The notes beneath the pieces are model-generated. The model saw only the letters and a list, made by a program, of their open reading frames with translations, was not told the origin of the DNA and searched no databases. From an uncultured bacterium (GTDB lineage Bacteria; Bacteroidota; Bacteroidia; Bacteroidales; Bacteroidaceae), in assembly GCA_905215345.1 (NCBI GenBank), contig CAJMPR010000009.1, positions 69,569 through 133,568 on the forward strand: DNA of 64,000 nt. Direction: 5' to 3'. Below are positions 45,001-52,836 of the stretch, piece after piece; within the stretch, counting starts at the first letter, position 1, and every line of letters starts with the position of its first letter. A program made the position numbers and the translations under genes.

Positions 45001-45874
45001 AAAGCATACGGCTGGGATCATCCAAATCCTTACCGGTACTCAAACAAATCAAGCGGTCATGTGCTTCCGCATTCTCCTCGTCAACAAAGTGAACATCATT
45101 GGAGCAGATAACCTTTACATCATATTTCTTAGCTAATTCCAATAATTTGGCATTAGCCTTTTGCTGCAAGGGATAGGCTTCATGGTTAGCACGAGGCACC
45201 GTAGCTTTATGACGTTGTAATTCCAGGTAGTAATCATCTCCAAATAGATTCTTAAACCAACGAACAGCCTCTTCCGCTTGTTCCATCTGGTCGTTAATAA
45301 TCTTCTTCGGCACTTCTCCACCAATACAAGCGGAGCAGACAATCAATCCTTCATGATATTTTTCGAGTTCATTACGGTCGGTACGCGGACGCATGTAATA
45401 CCCCATTGTCCATGCACGGGATACCAACTTAATCAAATTATGATAGCCTTTTTCGTTCTTTGCCAACACAATCAGGTGATAACCGCTCTGGTCGGGTTTG
45501 CCTTCCTTCTTATCCATTGTACGGCGTGCAACATACATTTCACACCCGATGATGGGTTTAAAAAGCTTATTTTCCGCCTCTGTAATCTTCGTTTTGCAAT
45601 CGGCAATCTCAGCTTCCTTATCTTTGTACTCTATTTCACCGCTTTCAATACCGGCCAGTCGTTTCTTAAGCTCCTTAATTTCTCCCTTCGGCCCGCTATT
45701 CTTCTTATTAACATAATTGGTAAATTCCTTGATACCGAACATATTACCATGGTCGGTTACGGCAATACCCTTCATCCCATCCTTCATAGCCTTGTCTACC
45801 AAGCGGCTGACGCTCGCCTGACCGTCAAGGAGAGAATATTGGGTATGGACGTGCAAATGAACAAAATCCTGCAT
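42080..45874 (-). CDS. dnaE: DNA polymerase III alpha subunit
   Basis: This is the replicative polymerase, 1264 residues from the ATG at 45874. The PHP domain is at the N-terminus (FVHLHVHTQYSLLDG, then GIAVTDHGNMFGIKEF). The C-family polymerase core contains GPGRGSAAGSAVAYCL and the catalytic PDIDIDFDDDGR (near 485), followed by the fingers region and tandem helix-hairpin-helix motifs. An OB fold (ITMGGIVTSVRRGISKNGNPYG) lies at about 1070-1150. I reject the extension to 45943 because a -7 element (45928-45935) lies inside it. Confidence 0.97.
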   Translation of the reverse strand: MQDFVHLHVHTQYSLLDGQASVSRLVDKAMKDGMKGIAVTDHGNMFGIKEFTNYVNKKNSGPKGEIKELKKRLAGIESGEIEYKDKEAEIADCKTKITEAENKLFKPIIGCEMYVARRTMDKKEGKPDQSGYHLIVLAKNEKGYHNLIKLVSRAWTMGYYMRPRTDRNELEKYHEGLIVCSACIGGEVPKKIINDQMEQAEEAVRWFKNLFGDDYYLELQRHKATVPRANHEAYPLQQKANAKLLELAKKYDVKVICSNDVHFVDEENAEAHDRLICLSTGKDLDDPSRMLYTKQEWMKTKAEMNELFADVPEALSNTLEILNKVEYYSIDHPPIMPTFAIPEEFGTEEEYRKKFTEKDLFDEFTRDENGKVVLDEAAAKDKIKRLGGYEKLYRIKLEADYLAKLAFDGAKRLYGDPLSDEVRERMVFELYIMKTMGFPGYFLIVQDFIAAGRNMGVSIGPGRGSAAGSAVAYCLQITKIDPIKYDLLFERFLNPDRISLPDIDIDFDDDGRGEVLRWVTEKYGQEKVAHIITYGTMATKLAIKDVARVQKLPLSESDRLAKLVPDKIPDKKLNLKNAIEYVPELQAAEASSDPLVHDTIKYAKMLEGNVRGTGVHACGTIICRDDITDWVPVSTADDKETGEKMLVTQYEGSVIEDTGLIKMDFLGLKTLSIIKEAVANVHLHRGLELDIDSVPIDDPATYKLYSDGRTIGTFQFESAGMQKYLRELQPSTFEDLIAMNALYRPGPMDYIPDFIDRKHGRKPIEYDIPVMEKYLKDTYGITVYQEQVMLLSRLLADFTRGESDALRKAMGKKLRDKLDHMKPKFIAGGQKNGHDPKKLEKIWADWEKFASYAFNKSHATCYSWVAYQTAYLKANYPAEYMAAVMSRSLSNITDITKLMDECKAMGINTLGPDVNESNLKFTVNNEGNIRFGLGAVKGVGEGAVQSIMEERDKNGPYKGIFDFVQRVNLNACNKKNLECLALAGGFDSFPELKREQYFALNSKGEVFIETLVRYGNRYQADQAAAANSLFGGENVVDIATPEIPPAERWSDLDRLNRERDLVGIYLSAHPLDEYSVVLEHVCNTHMAELEDKAALTGREITMGGIVTSVRRGISKNGNPYGIAKIEDYSGSAELPFFGNDWVTYQGYLGERTFLYIKARCQPKQWRQDELELKITSMELLPDVKEKLIEKITILIPLSVLNKELVTELAELTKERPGTTELYFKVSDPDSKMTVDLVSRPIKLSVGRELISYLKESPDLEFRIN

Positions 45875-45927
45875 AAATATATCCTTTCTGTAAGTGAGCA
45901 TAAAGGTACGATGTATGTAACATCTAA

Positions 45928-45935
45928 CAAAAATA
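45928..45935 (-). promoter_or_regulatory. -7 element for dnaE
   Basis: The minus strand reads TATTTTTG, 54 bases before the ATG at 45874. It is divergent from the psd promoter about 70 bases away. Confidence 0.55.
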
Positions 45936-46002
45936 TTCCTCAAAAAGTTATCAACTTCTATATTTCTATGTCAAAATCCTTGTTAGATTTTCAAAATAAG
46001 TC

Positions 46003-46010
46003 TATTTTTG
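46003..46010 (+). promoter_or_regulatory. -7 element for psd-pssA
   Basis: TATTTTTG, 37 bases before the ATG at 46047. It overlaps the in-frame TTG at 46008 and so excludes that start. Confidence 0.55.
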
Positions 46011-46046
46011 CGGATAATTTACGTTGAAAAGAATAAAATAAGATAC

Positions 46047-46736
46047 ATGGGCCGACTAAAAAAACTGAAAAAGATACGTATACACCGTGAGGGCACACAC
46101 ACACTGGCAGGCAGCCTACTGTTGTTACTTGCTATAAATGCCGGACTCTACTTCGGACCGGAGTGTAAAGTCCCCTTTTATGTAGTGGCTGTCATCAGTC
46201 TTTTCGTATACGGTATATTAGTGAACTTCTTCCGTTGTCCTATACGTTTGTTTGGACAGGAAGACACCGAAAAAATAGTAGTCGCTCCGGCCGATGGCAA
46301 AATAGTAGTAGTTGAAGAAGTCGAAGAGACGGAGTACTTCCACGATCGTCGAATCATGGTTTCCATCTTTATGAGTCTTGTCAACGTACACGCCAACTGG
46401 TATCCGGTTGATGGAACCGTAAAACTCGTTTCCCACCACGATGGTAAATTCATGAAAGCCTGGTTACCAAAAGCCAGCACTGATAATGAACGTTCTACAG
46501 TGGTGATTGAAACACCTGAAGGTGTGGAGATTATGGCACGCCAAATAGCAGGTGCTATGGCACGCCGTATCGTTACCTACGCCGAGCCCGGTGAGGAATG
46601 TTATATTGATGAACACATGGGGTTCATCAAATTCGGTTCCCGTGTGGATGTCTTTCTTCCTTTGGGTACGGAAGTACTCGTTAAATTGGGTCAACTGACT
46701 ACCGGTAACCAAACCGTAATAGCAAAACTTAAATAA
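46047..46736 (+). CDS. psd: Phosphatidylserine decarboxylase proenzyme
   Basis: Psd converts phosphatidylserine to phosphatidylethanolamine at the inner membrane. The 229-residue protein is of the short, archaeal-like type. Two hydrophobic segments lie near residues 20-36 and 43-61. The pyruvoyl-forming self-cleavage site is Gly197-Ser198 in [14 protein letters not shown]. The ADGKI (near 82) and [10 protein letters not shown] (near 114) motifs fit the family. pssA starts two bases after its stop, so substrate synthesis and use are encoded in one operon. Confidence 0.95.
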   Translation: MGRLKKLKKIRIHREGTHTLAGSLLLLLAINAGLYFGPECKVPFYVVAVISLFVYGILVNFFRCPIRLFGQEDTEKIVVAPADGKIVVVEEVEETEYFHDRRIMVSIFMSLVNVHANWYPVDGTVKLVSHHDGKFMKAWLPKASTDNERSTVVIETPEGVEIMARQIAGAMARRIVTYAEPGEECYIDEHMGFIKFGSRVDVFLPLGTEVLVKLGQLTTGNQTVIAKLK

Positions 46737-46738
46737 CA

Positions 46739-47446
46739 ATGGCAAATCGAATCACCCGTCCTATCCCTAATACCTTAACCTGCCTGAATTTATTCTCCGG
46801 GTGTATCGCTTGTGTCATGGCGTTTGAAGCAAAATATGACTTGGCACTTCTTTTTATTTTTCTTAGTGCCGCATTTGACTTTTTCGATGGAATGATGGCA
46901 CGTTTGCTGGATGCCCATTCTGTTATCGGCAAGGACTTAGACTCTTTGGCAGACGATGTCAGCTTTGGAGTAGCTCCTTCTTTAGTGGTGTTTTCGCTAT
47001 TTAATGAAATGTATTATCCGGCATCCTTGGAGTTTATCGCTCCCTATATACCTTATACCGCTTTTTTAATATCTGTATTTTCAGCACTTCGATTAGCGAA
47101 ATTTAATAATGATACCCGGCAAACAAGCTCTTTCATCGGAGTACCGGTTCCTGCCAATGCGCTTTTCTGGGGTTCTTTGGTGGCAGGTATGCACCCATTT
47201 CTTATTTCGGAAAATTTCAACCCGATTTATCTTCTTGTATTGGTATGCATATTCTCCTGGTTATTGGTATCAGAAATCCCGATGTTTTCATTGAAATTCA
47301 AGAACCTCTCGTGGAAAGACAATAAAATCAGTTTTATTTTCCTGATAATCTGCATTCCTCTTCTTGTCTTTTTAAAGATTAGTGGCTTTGCAGCAATCAT
47401 TGTATGGTATATTCTGCTCTCACTTCTCACAAAGAAAAGTAAATAA
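46739..47446 (+). CDS. pssA: CDP-diacylglycerol-serine O-phosphatidyltransferase
   Basis: PssA makes phosphatidylserine from CDP-diacylglycerol and serine. The 235-residue membrane protein has about seven hydrophobic segments. The CDP-alcohol phosphotransferase motif DxxDGxxARxxxxxxxxGxxxDxxxD is visible at about residues 42-67 (FDFFDGMMARLLDAHSVIGK followed by DLDSLAD). It is translated right after psd. Confidence 0.95.
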   Translation: MANRITRPIPNTLTCLNLFSGCIACVMAFEAKYDLALLFIFLSAAFDFFDGMMARLLDAHSVIGKDLDSLADDVSFGVAPSLVVFSLFNEMYYPASLEFIAPYIPYTAFLISVFSALRLAKFNNDTRQTSSFIGVPVPANALFWGSLVAGMHPFLISENFNPIYLLVLVCIFSWLLVSEIPMFSLKFKNLSWKDNKISFIFLIICIPLLVFLKISGFAAIIVWYILLSLLTKKSK

Positions 47447-47512
47447 ACATTTTATTGGCACGGTTGTTGTACTATCGTTCGTAAGATACGAACACATAAA
47501 AGACATTAGCCC

Positions 47513-47797
47513 ATGTTTAGTTTTTTTGGATTTTTATTTATCATCATAATCGCTATCCTCCTCATCGGACTTAGCATTGTCGGTACTGTTATCCGGACTA
47601 TCTTCGGACTGGGTGGTCGCCGCTCAACAGATACCAACCCGAACGGAAGAGGATATTCTTTCAATGACAATCAACAGCCTGACACTTCGCATAATGAAGA
47701 AACAACATATGAAGAAAGAGCCCCTCATCTCAAACGCAAAAAGCTGTTTTCGAAAGATGAAGGAGAATATGTAGACTTTGAGGAAATTAAAGAATAA
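47513..47797 (+). CDS. DUF4834-type small membrane protein
   Basis: This 94-residue protein has one N-terminal membrane helix (FFGFLFIIIIAILLIGLSIV) followed by a glycine/arginine-rich turn (IFGLGGRRS) and a hydrophilic, charged tail ending in DEGEYVDFEEIKE. The arrangement matches the DUF4834 family of Bacteroidetes. It follows pssA by 66 bases and may be in the same transcript. Its function is unknown. Confidence 0.78.
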   Translation: MFSFFGFLFIIIIAILLIGLSIVGTVIRTIFGLGGRRSTDTNPNGRGYSFNDNQQPDTSHNEETTYEERAPHLKRKKLFSKDEGEYVDFEEIKE

Positions 47798-47883
47798 ACC
47801 CGCGCAGCACAGAATATACGGTAATTTCCTCTCTCACAAAACTGTCTCTTCCTTACACATTTATATAAAGACAGAAATAAATC

Positions 47884-50073
47884 ATGAAAAAGCTACTCGT
47901 ATTATTATTCGCATTATCATCATTGATATATGCCAATGCAACGGATAATAAAGTAATCCGTATTTCTACAGATAATACAGACCTGATACTCCAAGTAGGA
48001 GAGAACGGCCGACTGTACCAAACCTATCTGGGTGAAAAGTTACTACATGAACAAGATTTACAAAAACTCCAATGGAATGTACATGCCGCCTCCGATGGTA
48101 GTGTTAGTAAACGTGGTTGGGAGGTGTACAGTGGTTCCGGGAATGAAGAATTCTTTGAACCGGCAATCGGTATCACTCACAACGACGGCAACCCTTCCAC
48201 CCTATTATATTATGTTTCTTCATTCAGTAAAACTGTGGCGAGAGGAACCGAAACAATTATTCTGTTACGTGATAACCGTTATCCGGTAGATGTTACCCTG
48301 CACTATATAGCTTACCCGAAAGAAAATGTCATTAAAACCTGGAGCGAAATCAAGCATCAGGAAAAGACCCCCATAACCTTATTTACCTATGCTTCCACAA
48401 TGCTTTACTTCAACAGTTCCAGTTACTACCTGACTGAATTTAGTAGTGACTGGGCTAAAGAAGCGCAAATGAGTAGTCAGCAGCTACAGTTTGGCAAGAA
48501 AGTTATTGATACTAAACTCGGCAGTCGAGCTGCAATGCATACGCATCCGTTTTTTGAAGTAGGATTAGACCAACCGGTCAGTGAGCATCAGGGAAATGTC
48601 CTGATGGGTACTTTAGGATGGACCGGTAACTTCCGTTTCACTTTCGAGGTAGACAATGTGGGTAACCTGCGCATTATTCCTGCCATTAACCCCTATGCTT
48701 CCAATTACGAATTGCAAGCTAATGAAATCTTTACTACTCCTGAGTTTATCTTTACTTTAAGTTACAATGGCGCTGGACAAGGCAGCCGCAACCTACACGA
48801 ATGGGCACTCAACCATAGTTTGAAAGATGGGCAAGGTAGTCGTCTGACCCTGTTAAACAATTGGGAAAATACCGGATTTAACTTCAATGAAGAGATACTC
48901 GCCAGCCTGATGAAAGAAGCCAAACACTTGGGTGTAGACATGTTCTTACTGGATGACGGATGGTTTGGTAACAAGTACCCCCGAAAGAATGACCATGCCG
49001 GTTTGGGCGATTGGGAAGTAACCCATGACAAACTTCCCGGCGGTATCCCAGCTTTGGTGAAATCGGCCAAAGAAGCAGATGTAAAGTTCGGAATATGGAT
49101 TGAACCGGAAATGGTAAATCCTAAAAGCGAATTGTTTGAAAAACATCCGGATTGGGCTATCAAACTGCCTAATCGTGAAACCTACTACTATCGCAACCAG
49201 TTAGTATTGGACCTAAGCAATCCCAAAGTACAGAATTATGTCTATAAAGTTGTAGCGGATATTTTACAGGAGAACCCCGATGTGGCTTTCTTCAAATGGG
49301 ATTGTAACAGCCCGATTACCAACATCTATTCACCTTACCTGAAGGAGAAACAAGGACAGTTATATATTGACCACGTACGCGGTATCTATAATGTTATGAA
49401 GCGCGTTAAAGAGAATTATCCCAATGTACCGATGATGCTTTGCTCCGGTGGCGGTGCCCGGTGTGATTATGAAGCATTAAAATACTTCACTGAATTTTGG
49501 TGTAGCGACAATACCGATCCGGTCGAACGTATCTACATCCAGTGGGGATTCTCTCAATTCTTCCCGGCTAAAGCCATGTGCGCACACGTCACCAGTTGGA
49601 ATAAAGCGACCTCTGTTAAATTCCGTACCGACGTAGCTTCTATGTGTAAACTCGGCTTTGACATGGGGTTAAAGGAACTCAGCTCCGATGAGCTTGGTTA
49701 TTGCCAAACAGCCGTAGCCAATTGGAAACGCTTACAGAATGCCATAATGGACGGTATTCAGTACCGTCTGATTTCTCCGTATGAAAGCAACCATATGGCA
49801 CTCAACTATGTGAGCAAAGATATGAATAAGGCTGTTTTGTTTGCTTATGACATTCACCCCCGTTTTCAAGAGAAGCTGATGCCAGTTAAACTACAAGGTT
49901 TGAATCCGAATAAACAATATAAGGTAGAAGAAATCAACCTGATGCCTTCAACAGAATCAAAGTTACAGGCTAACGGTCAGACTTACTCGGGAGACTTTCT
50001 CATGAAAGTAGGATTAGACGTATTGGGCATAACAGCCACCCAAAGTCATGTCATCGAGCTGACAGCACAATGA
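47884..50073 (+). CDS. Alpha-galactosidase, glycoside hydrolase family 36
   Basis: This 729-residue exported enzyme releases alpha-galactose from raffinose-type sugars or galactomannan side chains. A signal peptide (1-19) is followed by an N-terminal beta-supersandwich (about 22-310), a TIM barrel (about 320-640) and a C-terminal beta domain. The GH36 motifs are complete: FLLDDGWFG (near 354-362), the nucleophile D473 in FFKWDCN, and the acid/base D542 in CSDNTDP. It is not part of a visible Sus-type locus. A family A 22-bp array lies 67 bases after its stop. Confidence 0.94.
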   Translation: MKKLLVLLFALSSLIYANATDNKVIRISTDNTDLILQVGENGRLYQTYLGEKLLHEQDLQKLQWNVHAASDGSVSKRGWEVYSGSGNEEFFEPAIGITHNDGNPSTLLYYVSSFSKTVARGTETIILLRDNRYPVDVTLHYIAYPKENVIKTWSEIKHQEKTPITLFTYASTMLYFNSSSYYLTEFSSDWAKEAQMSSQQLQFGKKVIDTKLGSRAAMHTHPFFEVGLDQPVSEHQGNVLMGTLGWTGNFRFTFEVDNVGNLRIIPAINPYASNYELQANEIFTTPEFIFTLSYNGAGQGSRNLHEWALNHSLKDGQGSRLTLLNNWENTGFNFNEEILASLMKEAKHLGVDMFLLDDGWFGNKYPRKNDHAGLGDWEVTHDKLPGGIPALVKSAKEADVKFGIWIEPEMVNPKSELFEKHPDWAIKLPNRETYYYRNQLVLDLSNPKVQNYVYKVVADILQENPDVAFFKWDCNSPITNIYSPYLKEKQGQLYIDHVRGIYNVMKRVKENYPNVPMMLCSGGGARCDYEALKYFTEFWCSDNTDPVERIYIQWGFSQFFPAKAMCAHVTSWNKATSVKFRTDVASMCKLGFDMGLKELSSDELGYCQTAVANWKRLQNAIMDGIQYRLISPYESNHMALNYVSKDMNKAVLFAYDIHPRFQEKLMPVKLQGLNPNKQYKVEEINLMPSTESKLQANGQTYSGDFLMKVGLDVLGITATQSHVIELTAQ

Positions 50074-50139
50074 ATAGAATGACACAGAAGCAACTCGTTT
50101 CAGCCACCTGATTATCAGACCAAAACATTGAGATCATTT

Positions 50140-50205
50140 CAGTCGTATACAGAACCTACCTCAGCCATATACTAAGGGTATCTCTGTATACGACTGAGGT
50201 ACCCT
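50140..50205. repeat. 22-bp-period array, three units (family A, second copy)
   Basis: Units start at 50140, 50162 and 50184, followed by a degenerate half unit. The third unit is identical over all 22 bases to the unit at 24506-24527. The second differs from the unit at 24484-24505 at only three positions. It lies between the convergent GH36 and tadA genes. See the findings. Confidence 0.75.
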
Positions 50206-50301
50206 AAATATCCGTTCCCCTTCCGGAGAATGGGTATCTATAAAGTATGATGTTTTTCGAATTCAGGTTCTGATTATGAATAAGAGTAGCTATACATTTA
50301 T

Positions 50302-50736
50302 TTATTTGCGCTTCGCAGCAAAAAAATCTTTCATCAACGCACCACAGTCCTCTGCAAGTAGTCCTTTTAAAACGACTGTTTTAGGGTGTAATGCTTGGGG
50401 GGCATAGCGTTGGTACCCTCGCTTTTCATCTTCCGCACCAAATACCAGACGTCCCATTTGCGCCCAAGCGATGGCGCCGGCACACATTACACAAGGTTCT
50501 ACGGTAACATAAAGCGTACATTCATTCAGATATTTCCCGCCAAGCGTAGAGGCGGCAGCAGTAATAGCCTGCATTTCGGCATGGGCAGTAACATCTGTTA
50601 ATGTTTCTGTCAGATTATGTGCGCGGGCAATAATACGGTCTTTACACACCACCACTGCACCCACAGGAACTTCTCCCCGTTCACCTGCCTTTTGCGCTTC
50701 AAGAAGCGCTTGCTTCATATAATATTGATCATCCAC
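50302..50736 (-). CDS. tadA: tRNA adenosine(34) deaminase-like (TadA family)
   Basis: This 144-residue zinc-dependent deaminase converts adenosine to inosine at the wobble position of tRNA-Arg(ACG). The zinc site is HAE at residues 52-54 (with catalytic Glu54) and PCVMC with Cys82 and Cys85. The length and the tail (GLLAEDCGALMKDFFAAKRK) fit TadA rather than the guanine or cytosine deaminases, though the families are close. Confidence 0.9.
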   Translation of the reverse strand: MDDQYYMKQALLEAQKAGERGEVPVGAVVVCKDRIIARAHNLTETLTDVTAHAEMQAITAAASTLGGKYLNECTLYVTVEPCVMCAGAIAWAQMGRLVFGAEDEKRGYQRYAPQALHPKTVVLKGLLAEDCGALMKDFFAAKRK

Positions 50737-50772
50737 TCCGTCTACTCTTTATTTCATGATTTCTACATTCTC

Positions 50773-51006
50773 TTATCGTCTCATATCATGTTCACCAAAC
50801 AATGTAGGGTAGTCTTCTTCCATATTCTTATGAATAAACATGAGAATCGTTTCCCGTAACCAACGTGATTTGTTCGTTATCTTATACTTCTCCAGATAAC
50901 GGTCTACAATCCGCAGTTCTTCCTCGCTCATCAGGCATACCATGCGCTGTTCACGTTTCGGTTCTTCGAGTGTTGCTTTCGCACACGTTTTATCTCTCTT
51001 TCTCAT
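50773..51006 (-). CDS. Small ribbon-helix-helix-like protein
   Basis: This 77-residue basic protein starts MRKRDKTCAKATLEEPKREQ. The order of one strand (QRMVCLMSEEE) and two helices (LRIVDRYLEKYKI, NKSRWLRETILMFIHKNMEE) looks like a ribbon-helix-helix DNA-binding fold, or the N-terminal part of a mobilisation-type protein. A -7 element (TAATTTTG on the minus strand, 51022-51015) lies very close to the ATG, so the leader is very short. The frame extends to 51087, but the promoter argues against that. It follows no mobile-element genes; a regulatory role is inferred. Confidence 0.6.
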   Translation of the reverse strand: MRKRDKTCAKATLEEPKREQRMVCLMSEEELRIVDRYLEKYKITNKSRWLRETILMFIHKNMEEDYPTLFGEHDMRR

Positions 51007-51056
51007 ATTTCCTGCAAAATTAGTTTTACTTCTGTAAAAACAAAGCAGAAAAAGAT

Positions 51057-51064
51057 TATTTTTG
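51057..51064 (+). promoter_or_regulatory. -7 element for the yraN-birA cluster
   Basis: TATTTTTG, 109 bases before the yraN ATG, leaving a leader that contains the weak 22-bp array. Confidence 0.45.
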
Positions 51065-51083
51065 CAAAGAAAGAAGTTTATAG

Positions 51084-51171
51084 GCAATGTGCCAATGTGC
51101 TAATTAGTTGCGCTGTGATGCCATATGGTCATTGGCGCATTAGCATCTTGACACATTATTACATTAGAATC
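51084..51171. repeat. Degenerate repeat region in the yraN leader
   Basis: CAATGTGC occurs twice in tandem (51085-51100). GCCAAT and TGCTAAT on the left recur inverted (ATTGGC, ATTAGCA) in the same left-to-right order on the right. In 22-base frames starting at 51084 the first and third units agree at about half of their positions. It resembles the clearer 22-bp arrays but is much weaker. Confidence 0.35.
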
Positions 51172-51172
51172 A

Positions 51173-51538
51173 ATGGCAGCACACAATACCCTCGGGAAAA
51201 AAGGAGAAGATGCCGCAGTAGCCTATCTGGAACAAAACGGATATACTATACGCGATCGGAATTGGCGAAAGAATCATCTTGAACTGGATATTGTGGCAGT
51301 CAAAGGCGATGAGCTGATAATCGTAGAAGTGAAGACACGTAGTAATACAAATTACAAAAAGCCGCAAGATGCCGTTGACTGGCAAAAAATACGTCGCATC
51401 GTAGTGGCAACTGACGCATATATCAAACATTTCTGCATTGATATTCCTGTCCGTTTTGACATTGTGACAGTTACAGGTGATACAGGTGCCTTTGAGATAG
51501 AACATATTCAGGAGGCTTTCTATCCACCAATATTTTGA
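51173..51538 (+). CDS. YraN family (UPF0102) nuclease-like protein
   Basis: This 121-residue protein belongs to the YraN/UPF0102 family, which has a restriction-endonuclease-like fold. The key pattern is visible: LGKKGEDAAVAYLEQNGY at the start, the acidic residue in LELDIVAVKGDELIIVEVKTR (DxxxxExK-type site, near 42-62), and PQDAVDWQKIRRIVVATDAYI. The family's substrate is not settled; a role in Holliday-junction or DNA processing has been proposed. It heads a run with the MmcQ/YjbR and birA genes. Confidence 0.92.
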   Translation: MAAHNTLGKKGEDAAVAYLEQNGYTIRDRNWRKNHLELDIVAVKGDELIIVEVKTRSNTNYKKPQDAVDWQKIRRIVVATDAYIKHFCIDIPVRFDIVTVTGDTGAFEIEHIQEAFYPPIF

Positions 51539-51563
51539 CAGTAACAATTAACATTAAAATACT

Positions 51564-51920
51564 ATGGATATAGAAACAGTACGCGAATATGCCCTCTGCA
51601 AAAAAGCAGTCACAGAAGACTTTCCCTTCGGAGAAGATTTTCTGGTAATCAGAATTATGGGGAAGATGTTTTTGTGTATCAATCTCAATACCCCTGACAG
51701 AATCACGATGAAGTGTGATGCGGAATACGCTCTGGAATTACGCGAACACTATAACGCTATAGAGGGTGCCTGGCACTTCAACAAGAAATACTGGAATCAA
51801 GTTTTTTTGGACCGTGATGCCGATGACAAACTCATCAAATCACTAATAGACCACTCTTATGAAGAAGTATTGAAGAAATTTACAAAAAAAATGCGTAATG
51901 AATATGATGCCCTGCCCTGA
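51564..51920 (+). CDS. MmcQ/YjbR family protein
   Basis: This 118-residue cytoplasmic protein has the YjbR/CyaY-like fold. The family marks are EYALCKKAVTEDFPFGEDFLVIRIMGKMFLCINL at the start, CDAEYALELREHYNAIEGAWHFNKKYW in the middle and LIDHSYEEVLKKF near the end. Some members bind DNA in a double-wing mode. Its 3' end overlaps birA by 23 bases. Confidence 0.9.
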   Translation: MDIETVREYALCKKAVTEDFPFGEDFLVIRIMGKMFLCINLNTPDRITMKCDAEYALELREHYNAIEGAWHFNKKYWNQVFLDRDADDKLIKSLIDHSYEEVLKKFTKKMRNEYDALP

Positions 51921-52677
51921 CACATTTCCTTATCCGCTGATTGCTTTACAAGAAACGGATTCCACGAATCAATACCTCAGCCGACTTTGCAACGACATGC
52001 AAGAAGCTATTGCTGAATTTACTACGGTTACCGCTGAATATCAAACTGCCGGCAAAGGCCAGCGTGGCAATACCTGGGAAGCGGAAAAAGGAAAGAACCT
52101 GCTCTTCAGTTTTGTTCTTTACCCCTCATTTGTGGAGGCACGCCACCAGTTTATTCTTTCACAAATCGTTTCCCTCTCCATCAAGGAAGAACTGGACAGA
52201 TGGTCGGACGACATTACCATTAAATGGCCAAATGATATTTATTGTAAAGGCAAGAAAATCTGCGGGATATTGATAGAAAACGATCTCTTCGGTCATTTTA
52301 TCGGTCGTAGTATCTCCGGCATCGGAATCAACATAAATCAGGAAATATTTCAGAGTGACGCTCCCAATCCGGTTTCCCTGAGACAAATTACCGGCAAAGA
52401 ACATGACCGGTACGAAATCCTTGTCCACATTCTGCAACGTGTACAAACTTATTATAACTGTCTGCAAACAGAAGAGCCCGACACCTTCTCTGCTCTCATT
52501 GCCGCCCGCTATGCCCGTGCTCTTTTTCGCCGTAGAGGATACCATACTTACGAAGATGTTAACGGTAGATTTTCAGCTCGTTTGTTACGTGTAGAACAGG
52601 ACGGACGGCTTGTTTTAGAAGATGAAACCGGGAAAGAACGCGAATATTTGTTTAAAGAAGTACAATACATCCTTTAA
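51898..52677 (+). CDS. birA: Biotin-[acetyl-CoA-carboxylase] ligase
   Basis: BirA activates biotin as biotinyl-AMP and attaches it to carrier lysines. The 259-residue protein lacks the N-terminal helix-turn-helix domain of the Escherichia coli enzyme, so it is a ligase without repressor function. The adenylate-binding loop GKGQRGNTWEAEKGKNLLFS is near residues 54-73. IKWPNDIYCKGKKICGILIEN (near 108-128) forms the biotin pocket. A short SH3-like C-terminal domain follows. Starts at 51898 or 51904 are both possible; the overlap with the preceding gene suggests coupling. Confidence 0.94.
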   Translation: MNMMPCPDTFPYPLIALQETDSTNQYLSRLCNDMQEAIAEFTTVTAEYQTAGKGQRGNTWEAEKGKNLLFSFVLYPSFVEARHQFILSQIVSLSIKEELDRWSDDITIKWPNDIYCKGKKICGILIENDLFGHFIGRSISGIGININQEIFQSDAPNPVSLRQITGKEHDRYEILVHILQRVQTYYNCLQTEEPDTFSALIAARYARALFRRRGYHTYEDVNGRFSARLLRVEQDGRLVLEDETGKEREYLFKEVQYIL

Positions 52678-52797
52678 GGGTCTGTTAACTCTTCTTTATA
52701 AAACAAGAAAATGTCTTCAAAGAAAGTCCTCGGAACGGTACTGAACGACAGTATTAAAACAGACTTTTAGATAAACCGGATATAGTAGTACAAACAA

Positions 52798-52805
52798 TAT
52801 CTTTG
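52798..52805 (+). promoter_or_regulatory. -7 element for the metalloprotease lipoprotein
   Basis: TATCTTTG, 32 bases before the ATG at 52837. The in-frame ATG at 52810 would leave almost no leader, so I prefer 52837. Confidence 0.55.
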
Positions 52806-52836
52806 TCGGATGTGTTCTACAAAAAAACAGTCAATT

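Noticed and set aside
45278..46027. 249-codon frame on the plus strand
   Set aside because: It is antisense to the 5' end of dnaE and crosses the dnaE-psd promoter region.
52711..52770. 19-codon frame beginning MSSKKVLGTV upstream of the metalloprotease gene
   Set aside because: It is very short, lies upstream of the mapped -7 element, and matches no family I can name.
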